Source: Suillus spraguei
Lineage: Eukaryota > Basidiomycota > Agaricomycetes > Boletales > Suillaceae
NCBI GenBank assembly: GCA_016800925.1
Contig: JABCPU010000039.1
Location: 1 to 64,000, forward strand
DNA length: 64,000 bases
Direction of reading: 5' to 3'
A program made the position numbers and the translations under genes. This document shows, in pieces, positions 1 to 11,184 of the stretch. Below the pieces are notes generated by a model. It made no database searches and was not told where the DNA came from. It worked only from the letters and a program-made list of their open reading frames with translations. Position 1 is the stretch's first letter. Each line of letters starts with the position of its first letter.

Positions 1-317
1 AAATACCGGTCCGACAGAAACCCTTCCCAGATTCGGTGAAACTTGTGGGCGTGAGGACGCTACTGTATCAACAGGTGAGCATCTTGAAGTTCATTTCGAT
101 CAACCATATCAATAACTTGGCGCAGAACGAGTACCTTCGTGACAACTTGATGCCGAAGATTCTGCCTCGACTATTGGAGGAAGGGATCATTCAACCCAAT
201 CGAGTTCGCCTGTTTGACCAAGGGTCACTGCAAGATCGCTGCCAGGAGGCTCTTGATGTAGTACGGAGTGGACAAGTGAACGGAGAAAAAGCTGTCGTGA
301 AAGTAGCATCCATGTAA
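1..317 (+). CDS. Zinc-binding alcohol dehydrogenase-like protein, copy 1, C-terminal part only
   Basis: This is the 3' end of a medium-chain dehydrogenase/reductase (quinone oxidoreductase or trans-enoyl reductase-like); the rest lies left of the window. The frame is open from base 3. A 51-bp intron at 75-125 (GTGAGC...GCGCAG) separates TLLYQQ from NEYLRD, and the last exon ends with VNGEKAVVKVASM and a TAA... type stop at 315-317. Family knowledge: the visible part is the end of the substrate-binding fold after the Rossmann domain (the RLLEEGIIQPNRVRLF stretch). It is nearly identical to the copy ending at 15072, which shows the missing Rossmann part, so both stem from one duplication. Whether this copy is intact cannot be judged here. 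Confidence 0.8.
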   Translation, partial: IPVRQKPFPDSVKLVGVRTLLYQQVSILKFISINHINNLAQNEYLRDNLMPKILPRLLEEGIIQPNRVRLFDQGSLQDRCQEALDVVRSGQVNGEKAVVKVASM

Positions 318-484
318 TTCACCAGTGACTGTAGTACTATCGAAATCGAATCAATTGATGTTGCGTGCAATCTGCTTGTCAAGATCATTTGTTTTTCTGC
401 GGTGGGCCTTCCTGTTGTTGGACGACCGCTCTTCGTCTCCCACAATACCGTGCTTTTGCACTTGCTGTCAGAACAAAACAATAA

Positions 485-733
485 ATGCCTACGATCACAC
501 CCGTTTCGACGTCCAACGCGCCTTCAGCCACTGGGCCCTACTCCCAAGCCATCAAAGCTGGCGAATTCGTATTTGTTTTGGGTTGCATCCCCCTCGTACC
601 CTCCACGATGCAACAGACGTTAGAAATAGGAATATTAATAAAATTTACGCTGGTTTTTTTTGAGATGCTCACTGCTCATGGAAGATCGAAGTGTTACATT
701 TTGAGTGAATCTGTGTTGGGACTGACCTTCTGA
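485..733 (+). pseudogene. RidA/YjgF-like enamine deaminase, copy 1, truncated by internal deletion
   Basis: RidA proteins hydrolyse reactive enamine/imine intermediates made by PLP enzymes. The ATG at 485 opens a typical RidA start ([20 protein letters not shown], then PLVPSTMQ). After codon MQ the sequence jumps to DNA that lies downstream of the RidA stop in the second copy, so the trimer-forming core and the EIECIA C-terminus are lost. The second copy (15343-15786) shows that about 490 bp are missing. The break is flanked by the short match TCCACGA in the intact-length copy. The tail to 733 is read-through of non-coding sequence. Almost certainly a dead gene. Confidence 0.85.
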
Positions 734-737
734 TTGA

Positions 738-927
738 ACTAGTTTGGACGCAAGACAATATGGAAGGTCATCGCACTGTTTTAGCGTGTAGAAAAAAATA
801 CATTCGGAGTCTGGACAGGATGGACTTTGATATATCTCAACCGCTTTTGGGGGTATGGGAACCACAAATTCGACATAAATCTAGGAGGACAACGCATGCA
901 ACAACCGGGGAACAAGTTCAAGATTAA
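738..927. other. Non-coding remainder of the duplicated block, copy 1
   Basis: No gene is seen. The stretch aligns by eye with 16050-16265 (for example the GACTTTGATATATCTC and TAGGAGGACAACGCATGCAACAACC motifs), so it is the 3' flank of RidA in both copies and separates it from the minus-strand WD40 gene end. Confidence 0.6.
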
Positions 928-1925
928 TTAAAAGCAGAAAAAGAACCGGCCTCTTCCATGCTGTCCGGTGCTGACACTCCCTGGGCGTGAGCTGGGATTG
1001 GGTAAAGGAAGGACGCAGTCTTCATCACGTATTAAGCTGTCGTCATCGCCGGAGCGCCCGCTGCAGCATACCGCTAAACATGGATACATGAGATTTATGA
1101 TATGACGAGAGAAATCAATATGCGCCAGTTTGCCTGGCGAGGAACATCGATGATAGCCGGCGATGCATGATCTGTCTGAGAGGGCCACCAGGTTGAAAGT
1201 CGATGTAAGCGGGATGTGAGCGTAGGGGAAGTGTTGATGACGGAGGATTTGGTGGAGGGTGGTGCTGGTGCTGGTGCTGGTGCGGGTTGATACTAGAAGA
1301 ATGTAAGCTTAATACGTACTTATGCAGTCGGTGCTCACATTCCCGTTGGGATTTATAAGTGGGAGAGGCAGGGGCAATGTAGCAGGAATCGTAGAGTTAA
1401 CTTGGAAGCAAACATGCAAAAGAAACGTACATCAAGGGGATTACGGGCTCATTGGTGCGAACCGCGTCCATACGAGAAGAGGAGGGAAACATTTTGCGTA
1501 GAAAGCGAAGGAACTTATGTGAGTCCCTGGTACTAGGCAAAGATTGAGGGATGGGGGACATGAAAGGTATATTGGGTTACGGCGCACAGTACGAGGTGTT
1601 GCATCGAACTGTATTAGAGAATAGTGGCAGATGTAGGTGAATGAGAGAGTAGAAGCACGTACAATGAGTTGACTAGCACATTTATGCGGCTACAACGGAT
1701 TGTATTTTGTTGTCCAGAAGACTAGATTTTTGTACAACTAATTTCTGTATTTGGACATCCCACACCTACACCGCTAGCTTCCCGGGAGTCTTCTGAGAAT
1801 CGAAGCGCTAAGCCGCCAATAGAATGATCACTCATTTTGAATCGAGTTTGCCAGTGTCCAAGTGCACCGAATTGAATGACGCACCAGCAACGTGCTGTCC
1901 AACTCCCCAAAATGTTCTCACGCAA
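928..1925 (-). pseudogene. WD40-repeat protein, copy 1, fragmentary remnant
   Basis: Two coding scraps on the minus strand match the second copy at 16.3-17.5 kb. The first (about 928-1080) corresponds to the protein end (DSLIRDEDC) and has one extra C that shifts the frame relative to copy 2. The second (about 1722-1925) contains the WD40-type words GGLALRFSEDSREA and CPNTEI. The part encoding the central WD40 repeat in copy 2 (16.9-17.2 kb) is absent here, and about 230 bp at 1055-1290 including a GGTGCT repeat has no partner in copy 2. This is a decayed paralogue, not a working gene. Confidence 0.6.
1261..1284. repeat. GGTGCT hexanucleotide microsatellite
   Basis: Four near-perfect GGTGCT units in tandem, the last ending GGTGCG. 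It lies in the segment present only in copy 1 of the duplicated block. Confidence 0.8.
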
Positions 1926-2711
1926 ATATGTTGTGCTATTGAATGATTTTCAAGTCTAACTCATCCAAGTGCCGCACTGTGCCTGCTTCAACCAGCCGTC
2001 AGTTCATCCATGCGTGATGCTGATATATGTTTTCATCTCACCAGGATGTATGGACGAAGAGTGATGATGGGCATATAGGCGACGCGCGCTCGGAACTCCC
2101 TGTCTCAACATTAGTCCCCGCTGCTATAACCCAACATTCATCGAGTCATCTGATTCCAGCTACTTCTTGCTATTTGTATGAGCAGGGACGTAATTATCAA
2201 CAATATTGTAGGGGAGAAACAGTCGATGAAAAGGGAATCGATCATTCAGTACGTACTGGAGCGTGCTCGAATTCAACCAAATTTTCGTGAGTATGTATCT
2301 TCACGCCTGTCAAATATCACACCAAAAACCCAAGGCTACTTATAAGGAAAGATTGAGCTCACAACTCGATCGACAGGTCTGTTCTATGACCTTCAGTTGA
2401 CATGAAGACATAGGAGGTCTTGAATGGCCTGCACTAGTGGTACCGATCGAACGTGTCGAAATCGTCGAGCCGGATCAGCCCTTGACGTTTCTACAGGCGC
2501 CCACACCGACCACCTTGCAACAATGCAAGGTCTCTAGTTGTGGATGGCGGGTATTTTACCTAATGCCGGCTACGAGAAACTACAATAGCAAGGTGTATCT
2601 GTTGTGGACCTGTGGTTTGTGAGGTGTTGGTTTAAATAGGAACGCAATAGTCGGCCAAACGGTAGACTTATTTGTTCCTTCAAATCTCCATCTCTCGAAA
2701 TCTCAACCTCC

Positions 2712-4137
2712 ATGAATATGCAGACATCAAAGTCAAACATTGATTCCCCGCCGGTCTCAGCCACCGTTAGTGAGCTGCAAACACCTGTAAGTGCTTGGTT
2801 TTGGAGGTCTTAACGTCTGGATGTAATAATAAACAGCTACTTCGACAGTTGGATGCGTTTATAGGCGAGGATTCGAGCGTTCAAGCCGCCATCTTGAATA
2901 TCTATTCACCATCGGTCTCACCTGCAATTGATGAACCGCAGAAACCTGTAAGTGTTTGGTTTTGGATGTATTGGCATTTGAATACAATAATAATTTACTT
3001 CAACAGTTAGATGTGATTATAGGCGAAGGCTCGGCCCTTAAAACGGTAAAGAATGGCGTTGGATATCGTCAGCGGGAAACCGTTGATGGGAAAGTCCATT
3101 TCATTCAGGCCAACACCGTGCGCACGGGATCCTCATCGACAGTTTTTCACCTTCCGACCGAAATTTTGTCGGAGATTTTCTTATACTGCTTGCCCCCAGA
3201 GGAGCATTTGTCGCCTGCATCGAGACTGGCACCCATCCTGTTAACCAGGATATGTCGTCGATGGAGGCAGGTTGCCCTGGGTTTTCCCAGGTTATGGAAC
3301 AACCTACTGCTGAAGGACGATGACGATGACTGGCACAGACGAGCTTTTTGCTACAACTATTGGCTCGAACGATCGCGAGGATGCCCGCTTTCGTTAAGAA
3401 TTGAGTATTACGGTGACCGGAGCGATCTACGAAGGCTGCTCCAGCCGTACGTCAAACAAATCTCGTCCCTCGCGGTTGATTTTTGTGCCTGCGTCAACCC
3501 CTTCGAGATAGAAGACTTTGACAGACTTGACCACCTCACCATACGCCAATTCCCTGCTGATTTTCCGCGAGTTATTAACCGCTCTTTATCGAAATTGCCT
3601 GTGAATCTGCGTAGCATTAACCTGATGGATTTGTTGTTTAGCCCCGTGCGGTTAGATTTCTTCACCGATTCCGCATGGGCCCGTCTTACTCATATCAAGA
3701 TCGGCATACGTGGACTGGACGCATTTTCTCGGATACTACGGATGTGCCCCAACGTCTCTTCCCTGATGATAAATGGAGTATTCAACCCGATCAAGACCGT
3801 AGCACCGATCACCCACACGAACCTTCGATCCTTACGCATGTCTGGACATATATCCGTGGACTCAGGCGAGGATCTCGGCCTATTCAACATTGTCACACTC
3901 CCCAACCTTCGTGTGGTTGAAGCTTCCCAGATGGGCACGTGGCCACATGACGAGTTCAAGGCATTTTTGAGGCGGTCAGCATGTCCTCTGGAGAAGCTGG
4001 TTTTTGGCGCTGCGTTATTTTCGACAGCTCAGCAGCGAGCAGAATATGCTACGCTGTTCCCTTCTCTGGAAATTATTGCGGAGTCCGATGTTGGAAATCA
4101 ACCTGCCGATGTAGTGCATGGTTACTTTTTTGTTTGA
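2712..4137 (+). CDS. F-box-like protein, copy 1 (full length)
   Basis: Predicted product of 434 residues from three exons: 2712-2786, 2849-2947 and 3007-4137, all joined in phase 0. Family knowledge: such Agaricomycete F-box proteins act as substrate adaptors of SCF ubiquitin ligases. The F-box runs from about residue 104 (VFHLPTEILSEIFLYCL ... ICRRWRQVALGFPRLW), followed by an irregular leucine-rich region (LTHIKIG, PNVSSLMI, LPNLRVVE). I chose the ATG at 2712 because it gives an in-phase short first exon like the one in copy 2. Exons 2 and 3 both begin with an LD-x-x-IGE-x-S module and are preceded by nearly identical introns, a sign of intron-plus-exon duplication. The frame is open to the end; no lesion is seen. 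Substrate unknown. Confidence 0.8.
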
Positions 4138-4700
4138 CTCGAGAGACTCTTCTTAAATAGGCTATGGATAATGGAGGTCTTATTCCTTGGGTTTCTGTAC
4201 TTATGATTAGATTACAACTGCCTGCACACAATTCCATTGTATCCTGTTTTGGTTTGTCACAAACAGTAACGGGGTGTATTTTGTCCCGTCTTTCTAAAGA
4301 TTTCTCATTCATTCCTGAAAAAATACCCGAGTATCACGCCGTGGGTGTCATTGCTGTAGTTAAAGACAGAGCGGCTGCGCAGGCAGGACTGTCTGACTGT
4401 AGGCAAGGCACCAGTTGTTAGGAGAATTTATTGTAATCTAAACGAATGAATGAAGCCGTGAGCAAGAAATCATAACGTTGTGATAGAGCGCATGTACGCA
4501 CAATCTGCGGACATGCGTAAATAGAATGACGGATATTGCCGAATATAATTCTGCGCGCCACATTCTCCTATCAAGTGGAACCTAAACTTTAAGAGGTTAT
4601 GAGCCCTGTTATACACAATCAAAATCATTATTCGTCTATTACTACTGTGGAAATTTCTAATCCAAATCCTATATCCAACAAGTATCTCCAATCGTCATGC
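4138..4700. other. Gene-free stretch
   Basis: Downstream of F-box copy 1. Only short overlapping open frames without family resemblance are seen, and no repeat or RNA gene was recognised. Confidence 0.5.
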
Positions 4701-4714
4701 GCCCCTTCTGCTCT

Positions 4715-4795
4715 TACATTCTGGCCAATTATCCCGCTTGGTAGCCTTTCATCAATGCAGGCCATTTGTCCAGCTATTTTTTAGGTTCATGGAGA
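4715..4795 (+). pseudogene. DUF6533-type first-exon scrap, copy 1
   Basis: The words ATCCCGCTTGGTAGCCTTTC and CAGCTATTTTTTAGGTTC match 17866-17935 and the start exon of the DUF6533 gene on the minus strand ending near 58515 (NDPAWWP...). TGG has become TAG here, and no further exons follow. It lies just beyond the 3' end of the aspartic protease remnant, in the same relative position as in copy 2. Confidence 0.5.
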
Positions 4796-5140
4796 GCAGT
4801 CGGATGTTGATGCTAATCTCTTGACCCTGTAACCTTTGTCTCAACAAGTCTTTGACATCTGCAATGTACCATGCACTCAGACTCGGATGCAGGACAGGAT
4901 AAACGACAATAATAAATATACCACGTATTGATGCATATCCTATAGTACTAGACGCAAACTCGCACAGAATTCCTTTCTACAAGACGGGCCGCGCTCACTT
5001 GTATTGCTATATTCTAATTGTAGTATGCAGAAACTCAAGTAACCTCCACAGCATATTTGAGAAGAGTCCGTATAACCTTCAAATCCGTATACTGCCTTGC
5101 ATCTGAGAAACAATGCTTCGTATACTCTGGCAATTTCATA

Positions 5141-6595
5141 TTATTCGGTGATGGTATGAGTGAACGAGGTTTCGGCAAAACCGATGCGGTTCTTGCGGGC
5201 ATCGAACACAGTGTAGAAGCGCTGGACAAATACGTAGCCATTAATGAAGTCAAACCCTGTGCCAGTGGGTGTGGGAAGACTTCGAACGACGAGAAATATA
5301 TCATCGGAATTTCCAAACACAACGTGGTTGAGAGAACGGGGCCAGATTTGCGCACTAGGGATAAGATTGTACTTGTGCTGTGCAAATGGTGAACATGAGG
5401 TGTGAGGGCCGACATAATTGACGTACCGAGCCGATATTGAATTCCAAGTTCATTAGGAGAGCGTACTGGACAATGGAAATCTGGATAAGACCATTCGCCG
5501 CACTCACACCGCCGTTAGAGCCCTGTACTTCGCATAGGCATCTATCGAACGCTCATGAGACCATTGTTACTCGCTGCACTCTAAATACACACCGGCGGCG
5601 ATATAAAGAAAGGTGCAACCACATTCCACAACGCCAACGGTGAGGGGCATGAGTTTTATGGGGCCGTAGGTGATGCTCTGTTGGATACCCCAATTCAGCG
5701 ATGAGCTGGGGGTGGGGATGACACCACTGAAACCAAAAAAAATACCATCAATCTGGATTGATCCAGAAGCCGAGGTGGCTTACGTGTAGTGAATTGTGCC
5801 TATGTCCATGTCAGGGACGGCTCCACCAAAGTAAAGTTCTCCATAGGTGACTGTATCTTTAACGATGGGCTGGAAAAAGATACCAACAATGGGCCGAAGA
5901 ATGGCGCCTTGTTGAAACAGGTAGTCAGTGACGCTCGAGATTGTGCCTCCTGGTGCATTTATTAGGGTGCCGAGGCTTGACACTGTAGGCCCTATGCCAA
6001 GGACACCGTCACAATTGAAGCCACGCGAAGTAGAAGCAACACCGATTTGCATCCAGTCGACGGTGAGCCCATTAGTGAGAGTTAATGTATCTTGAAATAT
6101 AGTTCCTATAGATACTAATCGTGGGTATTTTCAACTTATGATGTTGTATGTCATACCCAGGAAGGAGCCAAAATGGTAATTGACCGCCACATGCTTTTCA
6201 AGGTCTACGCCAGAGCGGCTCGAGTACGTAGTGCCGGCACCAACCCATGTGATTGCGCTATAGGTGTCGACAACCAAGTTGTCTTCAATAATACATTAGC
6301 AGCCGGATGTTTTCCCAGTGTTGAACTTACAGGTTATGGGGGGATAGCCAATTTGAACTGATACGATGTAGTTCGACTCCATGTTTGTCAAAGGGACATT
6401 TGTACCACGTCGACCATGCGTGCTGTATTCCATGAGGGCCTCCACGCGAGCTCTATCGTGCCGCAAGATGTCAGTAACATTGGAGAATGGTAGCCTCCTG
6501 GTCATGGGGAGGGTGATGGAGGAATTGCGAACTTCAACGGGCGATCCCGTGATTGAGAAAGCCAAAAGTGCCAATAAGGATGCAACGGAGAACAT
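5141..6595 (-). pseudogene. Pepsin-type (A1) aspartic protease, copy 1
   Basis: Polyporopepsin-like secreted aspartic protease. The ATG at 6595 starts a signal peptide (MFSVASLLALLAF), a propeptide, then mature sequence. Exons joined by eye follow the family order: YNLVVDTYSAITW, then DWMQIGVAS...GVLGIGP, SVTDYLFQQGAI, a WGIQQSITYG exon, then IWPRSLNH...GFDFINGYVF...YTVFDARKNRIGF and a stop at 5141-5143. Two problems are visible. Both catalytic motifs are altered: the first DTG reads DTY and the second reads ECG, so the second catalytic Asp is Glu. Around 5508-5515 a net 4-base loss relative to copy 2 shifts the frame onto a stop. It is very unlikely to be an active protease. Confidence 0.8.
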
Positions 6596-6779
6596 GACTT
6601 ACTGGAAAGTCATATCATACTCAGTTATATACGTGATAGCGAACGCGATGGCAATGTTGAGCACCTCAGCCACGTCAGTCCCCCTGGAAAAGTGATGACG
6701 AGATAGTTACGACGGGAGTCATCGCGAGTGCAAGGATTGGACTTCCCGATAGAATGTGGCAAGGGATAGTTTGCTCTTG

Positions 6780-8517
6780 ATCCTGGCATGTTATTTCTGA
6801 ATCTTAGTGTTGTCAGGTGTCAGTCAGTGTTGATCAAAAATAGTCAGCCAGCTGTAAGCCCGTTGGCTTACCTGAATTCCCATAATCAGCATAAATACTG
6901 TTCGCGGTAATCAAGCGTGAGCTTTGGTTATCACTGCCTTTTGGCGTAACTGTTAAGGGACGACAGTCTTATTAAATTGCTTACACCAGCCCTGACTGAC
7001 TTAATTCTATTTGACCTGACAACTTGTTGGTGCGTCAGCATCAGAGAACGGATGGATCTTTGATATTGTAGCTGTGGGAACTATCAATGTTGCAACATGC
7101 AGAAAGTCTAGGAATTGGATTCTATGTTTTTGATGTGTGGTGGCTATTTTGGTGTGGGTAAAACCAGAATGTATTCGGTGTGTAGAATGAAATATTAGTA
7201 TGGACTTTGTGGTTGGTGAATGACAGGCAGGGGAGAGTGGAGGTTCGGGAGGGCTTTTTGGCCTGGCGTATGCGTTGGAACCTAATTGTCGGAAATAATA
7301 TTAGGCGTGCTCAATTCATGACTGCTGTCAGCGGAAATAGTGATAGTCAGAGTGAACGATTATGGATGCGATTCAAAAAACGATTTTATGAGAATCGGAT
7401 TATGAGCTTAATGTAACAGTTACGCTTGATAATCAAAGCTCACGTAATTGTGCTTAATCGTCGAAGCGCCAGGCGCTTAACGCGATTATGAATCAGATTC
7501 TGCACAGTGCTGTGGATTTCTCTTATTTAATATATATATATAATTAAATATACAAGTAACTGTACCCTCTGCGTGTTTGAGAAACATGGCACCCAAAGAC
7601 AAAGACATCCAACAAGTATCATCGTCAAAAACTCAAAAAAGCGCCCGTCAAAAAGGGTAAAAAAACGCAGCTAGCAGGCATTCTCAAGAACACCATCTGA
7701 GCTGTTGAACTCATGCCCTGTAAGACTTTCGAGCCTCCGTTGGCGACGCAGGCGGATTTGAGCTCTTACTACCTGCAACGCAAACATAATTAGATTTTGT
7801 ATTTGCACTTACCTTGTGTCGTTGGTGTGTCCGAAACAGAATTTATATAATAACTTCATCTGTAAGGTAGTACTTAGCACACATAGATAAGTTCATGAAT
7901 CCAACGAGAATCGCATTGAAAATCCGTTCTCGCAGGCTGCAGCAGGGTGTTCAAAGTAAGCAGCGATTTTCACACGATTATCGAATTTTGCATAATCGCA
8001 CGCGTCATTGTCTGCTCCATTCGATCCACTTTCGGGTTTTCTAATTGTCCTCACTCAAGTCTCGTTGGAACGCAGACGACGAGGATATAGCCAGCAAAAC
8101 GAGGACCCCGTTGCGAAGGCAAGGAGCCCCCAATATAACCCCAAACTCGAGCCCCTAATATACAATGCATGGGAGGGTATACAAATGGGTGGGTGCGCAA
8201 AAGGTTGCTAGCGAGACAAAAAATTCGAGTGAGAAGAAATACGAGACTCAAGATTAAACAGCGTACCTAGTAAGACAAGTAATTCGAGTGAGAAGAGGTA
8301 AGGAACTCCGCTACACCCAGTCTCGCTAGACATAGACTTGGCAATGAGGATTGCATAAGGCATGCCGAATGATGCACGGGCCCGGCCCCATCGGCCAGAG
8401 GTGGCGGCCCTATGTAAGACATGCCGAAAGATGCACACATCGGCCAGGCAGGCCCTCAACAAAGACCCGAAAGACAAGGAGCACGCTCCCTGGTGTAAAT
8501 AAAGTTAAACTCGAATC
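6780..8517. other. Gene-poor stretch with short direct repeats
   Basis: No convincing gene. An open frame at 7207-7416 and a short lysine-rich frame from an ATG at about 7586 (KAPVKKGKKTQLAGILKN in one frame) have no family I recognise; the latter may be a transposon scrap. AATTCGAGTGAGAAG occurs twice (8222-8236 and 8281-8295), and a GCATGCCGAA-GATGCAC...CATCGGCCAG motif recurs at about 8360 and 8420. Confidence 0.5.
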
Positions 8518-8524
8518 ATGAAAT

Positions 8525-8860
8525 ATTCTCACGATCCCCGTCTCAACCTTACCTCCTCACGACCAGCAGTGACAACCCAGCGACCATCCCTTGACAACCC
8601 TACTTCTATACGACTCTTGCAGACCTCCCGAACCTTCTCAATCTCCTTACCCTCCCGCAGGTCCCATCGCCGAATAGTGTTATCTCGTGATCCGCTGATC
8701 ATTTGCTTGCCGTCGGGAAAATTGGAAATGGATATTTGTACTCGTTATGATTTTCGTGATCCAGCGAATGAATAATATGTGGTTCGCGTCCCTCCAAGGT
8801 TATGACTGGTGTCAGAATTGATTTGTTTTCTGCTGCACTGGAAGCCATAACTTGGCTGTA
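8525..8860 (-). pseudogene. WD40-repeat protein fragment
   Basis: Reverse-strand translation shows a near-complete WD40 blade, FPDGKQMISGSRDNTIRRWDL, followed by GLSRDGRWVVTAGREE and a possible donor (GTAAGG). Upstream, SSAAENKSILTPVITLEGRE resembles the usual lead-in to such a repeat, but it joins the blade only after a one- or two-base frame change near 8735. No further repeats or N-terminal domain follow. This is a broken scrap of a fungal WD40 or NACHT-WD40 gene. Confidence 0.65.
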
Positions 8861-9833
8861 TTTGCCAGATAAGGTTGACAAGTATGTTCGTTAATGGATG
8901 TGTTCGGTGATTCCTCCTCGTGCTCTGTAAGGCTAGGCTTGATAATGAATGATTTTCAAGTCTAACTCATTCAAGTGCTGCACTGCGCCTGCTTAAGCCA
9001 GCCGTCAGTTCATCCGTGTGTGATCTCACCACGGTACTAGCAAGGATGAAGAGCGATAATGGGCATATAGGCGCGCATCACACTTCTTTACATTCTTATC
9101 TACCAGACGGCTGTGCATCGTACAGCAAGTCCTTTTCACATACCGCCTAGCACTTTCCCCAATCTATGTGACGCGCACTCGAAGCTCCCTATGGCATGAT
9201 GTAAACCATGTGTCAACGTCAGTCCCCGCTACTATAAACTCTACGACACTCGTCGAGACATCTGATCCCAGTTAATTCTTACGATGAGCATGAGCAGGAA
9301 CATCACTACTCAGAATGTAGTGGGGAGAACCGTCTCACAAGAATGGAATCGGCACTTCAGCACGAACGGTCAAGGAGGTGCCAAGGAGACTCGAATTGAG
9401 CGAGATCTCCGTGAGTGCCTTTATGCCTGTCAAATATCAAACCTTGAACACAAGATTACTATAGCGAAAAATAGAGGTCACAGCTCGATCGACAAGTCCG
9501 TTCAACAACCTTGAGTTGACGGGAATACATCAAAGGCCTTCAATGGCCTAGTGGCGCCGATCGAGTGTGCCCAAGCATTGAGCGAGATCATCCTCCTACA
9601 TCTCCACAGCCGTCGACACTGACAACTTCTCAACAATGCAAGGTCTCTAGCTGTGAATGGCAGGTGTTTTACCCAAGGCCTGCTACGAGACAATGTAATA
9701 ACAAGGTGTGTTTGTTGGACCTGTGGTTGGTGAGCAGTTGAATTCAAATAGGAATGCAATGGTTGGCGGAACGATAGACTTGTTTCCTCCTTCAAATCTC
9801 CATCTCCGACATCTCAACCTACTTTGCGATAAC

Positions 9834-11014
9834 ATGCAGGCATGCAACTTAAATGTAGATCCACCATCGGTCTCAGCTACCATCGGTGAGCGGCAGAATA
9901 CTGTAAGTGCTGAGTTTTACATGCCTGTATCTGAATGTAATAATAAACATCTACTTTGACAGTTGGATACGATTATAGGCGAGAACTCGAATTTATGCTT
10001 ACCATCTGTCTCAGCTACCATCGGTAAGCTGCAGAAACCTGTAAGTTTTTGGATGCATTGGCATTTGACTATAATAATAAATATTTACTTCAACAGTTAA
10101 ATGTGATTGTCAGCGAGGGCTCAGGCCTTGAAACGATCAGCAACGGTATTGGATTTCGTCAGCAGGGTGGGAAGTCCCATTTTATCCGGTCCGATACTGT
10201 GCGCACGACAATCTATGACCTTCCGACCGAAATTTTGTCAGAGATATTCTTTTACTGCTTGCCCAAACACGAGCATCTGTCGCCTGAATCAAGACTGGCT
10301 CCTATCCTATTGACCATCATATGTCGTCGATGGAGGGAGGTTGCTGTGGGCTTTCCCAGGTTATGGTGCAACCCGCAGTTGGATGTCAAGCAAGCTGACT
10401 GGCAGAAGCGAGCTCTCTGCTACAACACCTGGCTCAGCCGATCGAGAGGATGCCCGCTGTCATTGAGGCTCAACTGTCACACTGACTGGAGCGAGCTGCA
10501 AGCCCTGCTTCAGCCATACCTCCAGCAAATCTCATCTCTTACAATTGAATTTTTTGCCTGTGACGGCCCCTTCATGATGGAAGACTTTCATAGACTCAAG
10601 AACCTCACCATACGCCAATCCGCCCTCGATCGTGCACGAGTTATCAACCGCTCTCTCTCGAAATTGCCTGTGAATCTGCGCAGCATCAATCTTACGGATA
10701 TGATGTTCGATCGCGAGCGATTAAATTTCTTCGGTGATTCCGCATGGGCCCATCTCACACATGTCGAGATCGCCATAAGTGGAGTGGACGCATTCCCCCA
10801 GATATTGCACTTATGTCCCAACGTCTCTTTCCTGATGATCACTGGAATGTTCCACCTGACCAGGACTGCAGAACTTGCAATCACCCATACGAACCTCCAT
10901 ACCTTGCACATTTATGGGTATTTATTGTTTAACCCAACCGAAAATTTTGGCCTATTCAACGTTGTCACACTCCCCAATCTTCGTGTGGTTAAAGTCGACC
11001 GTATAGGGACGTAG
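9834..11014 (+). pseudogene. F-box-like protein, copy 2, ended early by a stop codon
   Basis: Paralogue of the gene at 2712-4137 with the same three-exon plan: 9834-9902, 9963-10040 and 10097 onwards, in phase 0. The F-box is present (IYDLPTEILSEIFFYCLPKH ... ICRRWREVAVGFPRLW). At 11012-11014 the TGG of the GTWPHDEF segment in copy 1 is TAG, giving 354 residues instead of about 434. The frame after the stop remains open and similar (FKAFLMRSKCPLEKLIFG ...) up to about 11180. The stop is therefore a single recent change. The product may still fold around the F-box, so loss of function is inferred, not shown. Confidence 0.75.
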
Positions 11015-11184
11015 CCACATGAAGAGTTCAAGGCATTTTTAATGCGGTCAAAATGTCCTCTGGAGAAGCTGATTTTCGGCGATGGGGTGTCTTCAACAGC
11101 TCAGCCTCAAGAAGAATACGCTACGCTTTTACCTTCTCTCAAAGTAATAACCCCAAAGCCCCTCACTATCAGTAGACGACTTTG

